Source: QHXW01 sp963847515 (lineage in GTDB: Bacteria; Acidobacteriota; Terriglobia; Bryobacterales; Bryobacteraceae). From it: DNA of 64,000 nucleotides. Shown here piece by piece: positions 58,636 to 64,000 of this stretch. Within the stretch, counting starts at the first letter, position 1. Each line of letters begins with the position of its first letter. Position numbers and translations under genes: made by a program. The notes beneath the pieces are model-generated. The model made no database searches. It was not told where the DNA came from and saw only the letters and a program-made list of their open reading frames with translations. The stretch spans positions 1,116,001 to 1,180,000 of the forward strand of contig CAWKAA010000005.1 in NCBI GenBank assembly GCA_963847515.1, written 5' to 3'.

Positions 58636-60237
58636 ATGAGCTTGCTCTCGCCAAGACTACAACTCCGAGTCGCGCAAAAGCAGATCCTCACACCCGGCTT
58701 GGTCCAGATGGTTACGGTCCTGCAACTGAACCGTCTGGAGCTCAAGGAAATGATCAACCAGGAGATCGTGAATAATCCTGTCCTGGAAGAAGCTACAGAA
58801 GCTACCGCGGAAGAAATTACAGCTGAGGAATTGCAACCGCTGCTCGAGGCCCCGGAACGCGTCGAACCAGCCGACCAACAAATCCTCGAAAGCACGAACG
58901 GCGTAAGCGATTCTGGCGTCGAGATGCTGCCGAGTGAGAGCGCTCTCGAGCAGAGTTTGCCGTCGGACGCGGTGACAGAAATGACCGACGGGGCGGCCAC
59001 GCTCGACACGGTAGCGCCACCGGGCGAAGAAACACCCGCCGCCGCGGATCCTTTCGACGAAATCGATTTTGGTTCCTTCTTCGACGAGTATCTCGATCCG
59101 GGATACAAGAGTCCTGCTGCGGAGTCTGTCGAAAAGCCTTCCTTTGAGACGTTTCTTTCTGCGCCGCTGACCCTCGGGGATCACCTGCGGTCGCAGTTGA
59201 GTGTGAGCTTGCTCTCCGATGAAGTTCGTGATGCGGCCGAAACCATCATCGGCAATCTGGATGAGGACGGATACCTTACGGCATCGCTCGACGAGATTGC
59301 GGACATGGGGGAGCACACACAAGAGCAGATCGAAGCCGCTCTCAAAGTGGTGCAATCGCTCGAGCCGGCCGGAGTCGGCGCCCGCAATTTGCGAGAGTGC
59401 CTGTTATTGCAGCTCGAAAGCCGGAACGCGCGCAACGGCGTAGCCTGGCAAATTGTGACCGATCACATGCGGCTGCTCGAAATGCGGCAGTTCCGCGAAT
59501 TGGCTAAGGTGCTGGGCCGTCCGGCGGAACACATCGAACTGGCGGTAAAAGTAATCAAGCGGTTGAATCCCCGGCCTGGCCTGCGCTATTCCGGCCCCGG
59601 CGCCCGGGTGGTGGAGCCGGACGTTTACTTTTTCAAGGACGGCGATCATTATGTCATTCAGATGAATGACGAAGAGGTCCCGCAGCTCCGCCTCAACTCC
59701 CAATACCGCAAGATGCTGGACCGCGACAATGGCGCGGCCAAAGACGTTCGTGATTACGTACGTGAGCGGTACACCTCGGCTATTCAGCTCATGAAGAATA
59801 TCGAGCAGCGCAAACAGACCATTTTGAGGGTTTGCGAGAGCATCGTGAGACGTCAGACCGATTTTCTGGCCCAGGGTCTGGATTACCTGAAGCCGATGAT
59901 GATCAAAGAAGTAGCGGAAGAGGTGGGTGTGCATCCATCCACGGTCAGCCGTGCGGTCGCCAACAAATATGTGCATACGCCGCAGGGCGTATTTGAGCTG
60001 CGGTATTTCTTCTCTGAAGCCGTGCAAGGACCGTCAGGCGGCGGGACGCCGTTGCTGCTGCTCAAACGCCGTGTTAAGAAAATGATTGAAGACGAAGACG
60101 GCGCACATCCGCTCACCGACGAGCAGATCACGGCGATGCTGCAGGCTTCCGGCATCCAGGTAACACGGCGAACGGTCGCGAAGTATCGCGAAGACATGAA
60201 AATCCCCTCGACGCATCAAAGGCGTGTTCGGAACTGA
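58636..60237 (+). CDS. rpoN: RNA polymerase sigma-54 factor
   Basis: A 533-residue alternative sigma factor read at -24/-12 promoters with AAA+ activators. Region I is Gln/Leu-rich: LQLRVAQKQILTPGLVQMVT and LQLNRLELKEMINQEIVNNP. An acidic linker (residues about 50-150) follows, then the core-binding domain (YLTASLDEIADMGEHTQ) and the DNA-binding part: IKEVAEEVGVHPSTVSRAVA and the RpoN box RRTVAKYREDMKIPSTHQRR. ATG 58636 is chosen as it is 6 nt after AGGA; an ATG at 58630 is also possible. Confidence 0.96.
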   Translation: MSLLSPRLQLRVAQKQILTPGLVQMVTVLQLNRLELKEMINQEIVNNPVLEEATEATAEEITAEELQPLLEAPERVEPADQQILESTNGVSDSGVEMLPSESALEQSLPSDAVTEMTDGAATLDTVAPPGEETPAAADPFDEIDFGSFFDEYLDPGYKSPAAESVEKPSFETFLSAPLTLGDHLRSQLSVSLLSDEVRDAAETIIGNLDEDGYLTASLDEIADMGEHTQEQIEAALKVVQSLEPAGVGARNLRECLLLQLESRNARNGVAWQIVTDHMRLLEMRQFRELAKVLGRPAEHIELAVKVIKRLNPRPGLRYSGPGARVVEPDVYFFKDGDHYVIQMNDEEVPQLRLNSQYRKMLDRDNGAAKDVRDYVRERYTSAIQLMKNIEQRKQTILRVCESIVRRQTDFLAQGLDYLKPMMIKEVAEEVGVHPSTVSRAVANKYVHTPQGVFELRYFFSEAVQGPSGGGTPLLLLKRRVKKMIEDEDGAHPLTDEQITAMLQASGIQVTRRTVAKYREDMKIPSTHQRRVRN

Positions 60238-60269
60238 CCAGTCCTGGTCGCAAAGTTGGGGTTCGTACA

Positions 60270-60815
60270 ATGCGAATCACATATACGGGCAGACAAGTGG
60301 AATTGGCTCCAGCGCAGCTGCGCAAGATCGAAGCTCAGGCCGCCAAACTGGGCAAGCTTCTTGACGGCCGAGACGAGCGCGAGGCGCACGTCATTCTCTC
60401 GGTTGAGCGCCATATCCATTGTGCTGAGATTAGCGTAAATTACCATGGCCATTCGCTAGTCGGCCTAAGCGAAAATGCCGACTTGTTTACAGCCATTCAT
60501 GCAGCCATTCAAAAGCTCGAAAAGCAGGCCATTAAGGTAAGGGCCAAGTGGCGGGACACGAAGCGGACTCCTCGCAAGGCGGCGGAGTCGGCGGAGGCCG
60601 CCCGCGTGCCAGCCGGAGCCGTGCTCGAAGCCGCGGATGAAAAGAAGGTCTTCCGCGTCAATCACCACCAGCAGCGCAAGCCTATGACGCTCGACGAGGC
60701 GCTCATGGAAATGGAAAAAGACCGCGATTATCTAGTGTATCGCGATGCTGAAACGGATCGCCTGGCGGTGCTCGTGCGCCGGCGCGATGGCAATTTCGAC
60801 CTGGTGGAATCCTGA
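60270..60815 (+). CDS. hpf: Long ribosome hibernation promoting factor
   Basis: A 181-residue ribosome-binding protein. N-terminal S30AE/YfiA domain (MRITYTGRQVELAPAQLRKI, then VERHIHCAEISVNYHGHSLV and NADLFTAIHAAIQKLEKQAI), a linker of about 35 residues, and the C-terminal dimerisation domain FRVNHHQQRKPMTLDEALME ending RDAETDRLAVLVRRRDGNFD. This long form drives 100S ribosome formation. It follows rpoN by 32 bp. No ptsN gene is present between hpf and rapZ. Confidence 0.95.
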   Translation: MRITYTGRQVELAPAQLRKIEAQAAKLGKLLDGRDEREAHVILSVERHIHCAEISVNYHGHSLVGLSENADLFTAIHAAIQKLEKQAIKVRAKWRDTKRTPRKAAESAEAARVPAGAVLEAADEKKVFRVNHHQQRKPMTLDEALMEMEKDRDYLVYRDAETDRLAVLVRRRDGNFDLVES

Positions 60816-60821
60816 AGCCGG

Positions 60822-61739
60822 ATGGCCCGTCAAGTGCCGGACCAGCGGCCTGCGAATCGAGCGGCTAAGCGAGCCGCGCCCAGCGCCGAACTGGTCATCA
60901 TCACCGGCTTGAGTGGGTCGGGAAAGGGCTCAGTCCTGAAAGTCTTTGAGGATTTGGGCTACTATTCGGTCGACAACCTGCCCATCGGGCTGATCCCCAA
61001 ATTCGCCGAGCTGGCTCGCGACTCAGCGTCTATTCGCTTCGCCGCGCTGGTGGTGGACATCCGCGAAGGCCAAGGCTTAAAACGCTTTCCGGAGATCTAT
61101 GCGCGCATCGGCCGCGAAATTCCCGTCCGGCTGATTTTCCTGGAAGCGGATGACGACACCATCATGCGGCGCTTCAGCGAAACGCGCCGGCCGCACCCGT
61201 TAGGCACGGAGCAATCCATCAGCAAGAGCATCCGGCAGGAGCGCGAGATGCTTGCGCCCATTCGCAAGCTCGCGGACCTGACCATCAACACCTCCAAATT
61301 CACGGTACACGAGCTGCGCGACTTCATCCGGGAAAAATTCGTGGGTGAGCGCGAGGAATCGAAGATCATGGTTTACGTGACCAGCTTCGGCTACCGTCAT
61401 GGCGTGCCGGCCGATAGCGACCTGGTATTCGATGTCCGTTTCCTTCCGAATCCCAATTACATTCCGCGATTCAAGAAGTTGAGCGGGCGGCATCCGAGTG
61501 TGGCACGCTACATACGGTCTTTTCCGCAGACCATCGAATTTATCGAGCGCATCTCCGGCCTGCTGATTTATCTGCTGCCACATTACATCCGCGAAGGAAA
61601 AAGCTACTTGACTATCGCGTTCGGGTGCACGGGCGGGCATCACCGCTCCGTCATGATTGCGGACCATATCCGCAAGAACCTTGCAGATGCCGGTTACCGC
61701 GCCAAGGTCACACACCGGGACATGGCGAAGCCGATCTAA
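60822..61739 (+). CDS. rapZ: RNase adapter protein RapZ / nucleotide-binding YvcJ-like
   Basis: A 305-residue P-loop protein. Walker A is in VIITGLSGSGKGSVLKVFED, followed by DLGYYSVDNLPIGLIPKFAE. The C-terminal domain shows RHGVPADSDLVFDVRFLPNP, and IAFGCTGGHHRSVMIADHIR, which holds the metabolite-binding site. In E. coli it controls GlmZ/GlmY and GlmS; in other groups it binds UDP-sugars. Placing it at the end of the lpt-rpoN-hpf block is conserved in many bacteria. It ends 9 bp from the converging S9 peptidase. Confidence 0.95.
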   Translation: MARQVPDQRPANRAAKRAAPSAELVIITGLSGSGKGSVLKVFEDLGYYSVDNLPIGLIPKFAELARDSASIRFAALVVDIREGQGLKRFPEIYARIGREIPVRLIFLEADDDTIMRRFSETRRPHPLGTEQSISKSIRQEREMLAPIRKLADLTINTSKFTVHELRDFIREKFVGEREESKIMVYVTSFGYRHGVPADSDLVFDVRFLPNPNYIPRFKKLSGRHPSVARYIRSFPQTIEFIERISGLLIYLLPHYIREGKSYLTIAFGCTGGHHRSVMIADHIRKNLADAGYRAKVTHRDMAKPI

Positions 61740-61748
61740 GGATCCGCG

Positions 61749-63713
61749 TCACTTCAAATGCGCGTCAAACCATGCGATGGCGCGCCGGTTAATGTCGCGC
61801 CTGTGCTCTGGCTTGGAGATCCGGTGGCCTTCCCCAGCGTAAACCACAAACTCGTTCTCCACACCCAGGGTCTTCAGTGCGTGCCAATATTCATATGACT
61901 GCGGCAGCGGGCACTCGCCGTCGCGCTCACCAACCAGGATCAAGGTAGGCGTCTTCACGTTCTTGATGTAGGTAATGGGCGAGCTGCGCGCGTAAATCGC
62001 CGGATCGTCATAAACCGACGCGCCGAAATAAGGGATCATCCACTGATCAATCTGGTTTTCTCCGTAGTAGCTCTGGTAGTTCGCGATACCGGCGCCGGCC
62101 ACGGCCGCGCGAAACATCCGTGTTTGGGTGATGGCCCACATCGTCATGTATCCGCCATAGCTCCATCCGGTGATGCCGATCCGATCAGAATCGGCCGGCG
62201 CCATGCGCAGCACTTCGTTAATCCCGGCCATTATGTCCCGCAGGTCGCCATAGCCGAAATCGCGGACGTTGCCGCGCGTGAACGCCTCTCCCTGGCCATA
62301 GCTCCCGCGCGGGTTCGGGTAGAAGACGAAATACCCGGCGGCCGCCAGCATAGTCTCATAATCCCAAGTGCCGGGCCAATGCGATTCGAGTGCGCCGGCA
62401 GGTCCGCCGTGCACGGCGACAACCAGCGGATATCGTCTGGCGGGATCATATCCGCGAGGATAAAGCAGCCAGCCCTGCACGTGAGATCCCTCGTTCATCC
62501 AGTGGATGCTCTTGGCTTCGCCCCAGAACGGATGCAACTCGCCATTGACGTGCGTAATCTGGTTCCACTGTCCGATCGGGCCCGCCCAAATCTCCGGCGG
62601 CTTGTTAAAGGACTCACGAACTACGGCAGAATTCTTCCCATCCGGCGTCACCGAAAGCACCAGCTTCGAGTGTTCCGTCCACAGGGACTTGACCTCCCGG
62701 CCGGAAGGGTCGAGAAGAGCGATGCCGATGGCTCCATCCGCGTGCTCGCTGAACAGAATCTGTCCCGACGGGAGCCATCGCAACATGGAGGGGGATGCTC
62801 TTCGCTCCGGTGTCAGGTTGCGCGCCTCGCCACCGGAAACGGGCAAAGTGAAAATATCGCCGGCGGTGACACCTTCGTCGCTCATTAACCCGCCGATGAA
62901 GGCTACAACCTTTCCGTCTGGCGACCAGGCAGGGTTCGCGATCTGCATGGACGTCTTCAGAATGGAAGTGGTCTTCCCAGTATCAGCTGCGATGGTGTAG
63001 ATTTGCGCCACATACCAGTTGTTATCGCCCGGGCCTGGAGCCCCTGTGGCAACAAAAGTTGTTCCGTCGGGCGACCACTCATATTCGTAAACGTACAAAT
63101 CGGGCGGCGACAACAGGTGCACTTTGCCCGACGCCGCATCTACCAGAGCGAGCCGTTGGTTGTAGGTCTGTTCGTTGATTACGCCGCTTGCCGCAGAAAT
63201 CGGCTCAAGCGGCCCCGGCATGCGGGGCGCGTTTTCAGTGAAGAGGATCGCCACCGATTTTCTGTCGGGCGCCCAGAACGGATGCTGCAGGGTCCCTGTG
63301 ACATTGGTCAGTTTGCGGACGCGTCCCTCCGGCATTTCGGCGATGTAAAGCTGATACTGGCCTGGTTTCTCAGCGTCGGAGGGAAATGCCAGATGCTTTC
63401 CATCAGGGGACCACGCAATCGAATTCTCGTGAAATTCCGCACCGCCTTCGCCGGCCGTCACGCGGGCGACAGCACCTCCCCGGTGATTATCGTGGGTGTA
63501 AATGGAGAGCGACGCTGCACCCGTTACCGGATTTTCCTGCGACTGCACCCAGGCTACGTAGGTGCCGTCGGCGGAAATCGAAACATCTGTGATTTGGCGG
63601 ACGCGAAATAAGGCGTCCACCATCTCGTCCACCGGAGATTTCGTTTGAGGATCACTCCACGCTATAACGGCATACCCGAAGCACGCGCACCTGCTGGCGA
63701 AAGTTAATCGCAT
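61749..63713 (-). CDS. S9 family peptidase (dipeptidyl/acylaminoacyl peptidase-like)
   Basis: A 654-residue serine peptidase, probably exported (leader FASRCACFGYAVIAW, weak). Residues about 35-420 form a WD40-type beta-propeller with repeated WSPDGKHLAF, WSPDGTTFVA and WSPDGKVVAFIGG motifs. The C-terminal hydrolase domain has the nucleophile in GITGWSYGGYMTMWAI, the Asp in LILVGERDGECPLPQSYEY and the His in VYAGEGHRISKPEHRR. This arrangement trims peptides. ATG 63713 is the first start. Divergent from the truncated gene at the right edge. Confidence 0.92.
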   Translation of the reverse strand: MRLTFASRCACFGYAVIAWSDPQTKSPVDEMVDALFRVRQITDVSISADGTYVAWVQSQENPVTGAASLSIYTHDNHRGGAVARVTAGEGGAEFHENSIAWSPDGKHLAFPSDAEKPGQYQLYIAEMPEGRVRKLTNVTGTLQHPFWAPDRKSVAILFTENAPRMPGPLEPISAASGVINEQTYNQRLALVDAASGKVHLLSPPDLYVYEYEWSPDGTTFVATGAPGPGDNNWYVAQIYTIAADTGKTTSILKTSMQIANPAWSPDGKVVAFIGGLMSDEGVTAGDIFTLPVSGGEARNLTPERRASPSMLRWLPSGQILFSEHADGAIGIALLDPSGREVKSLWTEHSKLVLSVTPDGKNSAVVRESFNKPPEIWAGPIGQWNQITHVNGELHPFWGEAKSIHWMNEGSHVQGWLLYPRGYDPARRYPLVVAVHGGPAGALESHWPGTWDYETMLAAAGYFVFYPNPRGSYGQGEAFTRGNVRDFGYGDLRDIMAGINEVLRMAPADSDRIGITGWSYGGYMTMWAITQTRMFRAAVAGAGIANYQSYYGENQIDQWMIPYFGASVYDDPAIYARSSPITYIKNVKTPTLILVGERDGECPLPQSYEYWHALKTLGVENEFVVYAGEGHRISKPEHRRDINRRAIAWFDAHLK

Positions 63714-63946
63714 CGTGAGAATGACTATAGCTCAAGGTGGATCACACTAACAAACGCGGGCCCAATGCTAACTCTTGTTCCCGATAACACCCGTTCCGGT
63801 GTATGCCTGGTTATGGTAAGTACCACGGCATCCGTTGGTTCGGACACGCTAACCAAAAGCTACCTAGATTTTAAATTTCAGTTGGACAAAAATTGGGTTC
63901 AGAAGCAAACCCATGCTGAACGGTTACGCAAATAGGAGAACAGATA

Positions 63947-64000
63947 ATGGTGCCGCTCAGCTTATCAGTGAAGCTCACCGCGCTTTTGGCGCTCGTGGGT
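63947..64000 (+). CDS. Start of a further gene, truncated at the right edge
   Basis: ATG 63947 follows AGGAGA by 7 nt, a good ribosome binding site. The 18 visible residues, MVPLSLSVKLTALLALVG, look like the beginning of a signal peptide. No function can be given. Confidence 0.55.
   Translation, partial: MVPLSLSVKLTALLALVG

Noticed and set aside
1..64000. CRISPR array, rRNA operon or tRNA genes
   Set aside because: No regular short repeats with spacers and no recognisable tRNA or rRNA stretches were noticed by eye; a tRNA scan was not possible.

Overview
The window looks like chromosome from a member of the Acidobacteriota, probably Solibacter/Bryobacterales-like. This is inferred from gene content, not from a marker gene. 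The lineage hints are a PadR regulator directly before a giant FtsX/MacB-type orphan permease, a tandem pair of acidobacterial-type VWA proteins, a secreted carboxypeptidase-regulatory-like protein, a secreted PQQ-type beta-propeller and a large partial Ser/Thr kinase. The Kdo genes (kdsA, kdsB), the Lpt genes and lipoprotein maturation genes show a diderm, LPS-making cell. DNA is moderately GC-rich. No rRNA, tRNA, CRISPR array, intact insertion sequence or prophage was seen.

Layout. 1-13 kb is a loose accessory stretch: kinase (cut by the left edge), ArsR/SRPBCC pair, a frameshifted YciI-like gene, a 186-bp element with CTAG-ended inverted repeats, PadR/permease, squalene-cyclase-like protein, PQQ protein, carboxypeptidase-regulatory-like protein, SDR and VOC proteins. 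13-18.7 kb is a leucine operon (leuA-leuB-leuC-leuD, minus strand) with a divergent LysR-type gene; leuA, leuB and the LysR gene each carry several single-base frameshifts. 18.7-23.6 kb holds a haem/copper protein, an orphan ORF6N protein, lspA-lgt and a glycosyltransferase. 23.6-28.1 kb is a tight minus-strand operon kdsB-pyrG-(unknown)-PIN-kdsA-pilin.

28.2-40.6 kb holds the VWA pair, small proteins, and a heavy-metal-type RND efflux operon (outer-membrane channel, lipoprotein adaptor, permease) followed by a second, closely related permease and a KDPG-aldolase-like enzyme. 40.7-48.4 kb is mostly minus strand: pheS-pheT-HNH-folP, a macro-domain protein, an unknown protein, a frameshifted MlaD-type protein and a STAS protein. 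48.4-50.8 kb is cydAB. 51-55.1 kb is a three-gene overlapping unit (MATE exporter, secreted Ntn-type acylase, Sfp-type phosphopantetheinyl transferase). 55.2-61.7 kb is a small basic protein gene and the LPS-export/nitrogen-sigma block (lptC/A-like, lptB, rpoN, hpf, rapZ), then an S9 peptidase and the start of a further secreted protein.

Most interesting: the MATE-acylase-PPTase unit with an apparent ATT start, which has the parts list of a prodrug-style metabolite maturation/export module but no synthase in view; a PIN nuclease with an unrecognised partner embedded in the Kdo/CTP operon; tandem RND permeases where one copy has a D-to-E change in the TM4 proton-relay signature; and the dense frameshift cluster in leuA/leuB/LysR, which must be separated from sequencing error before any biology is inferred.
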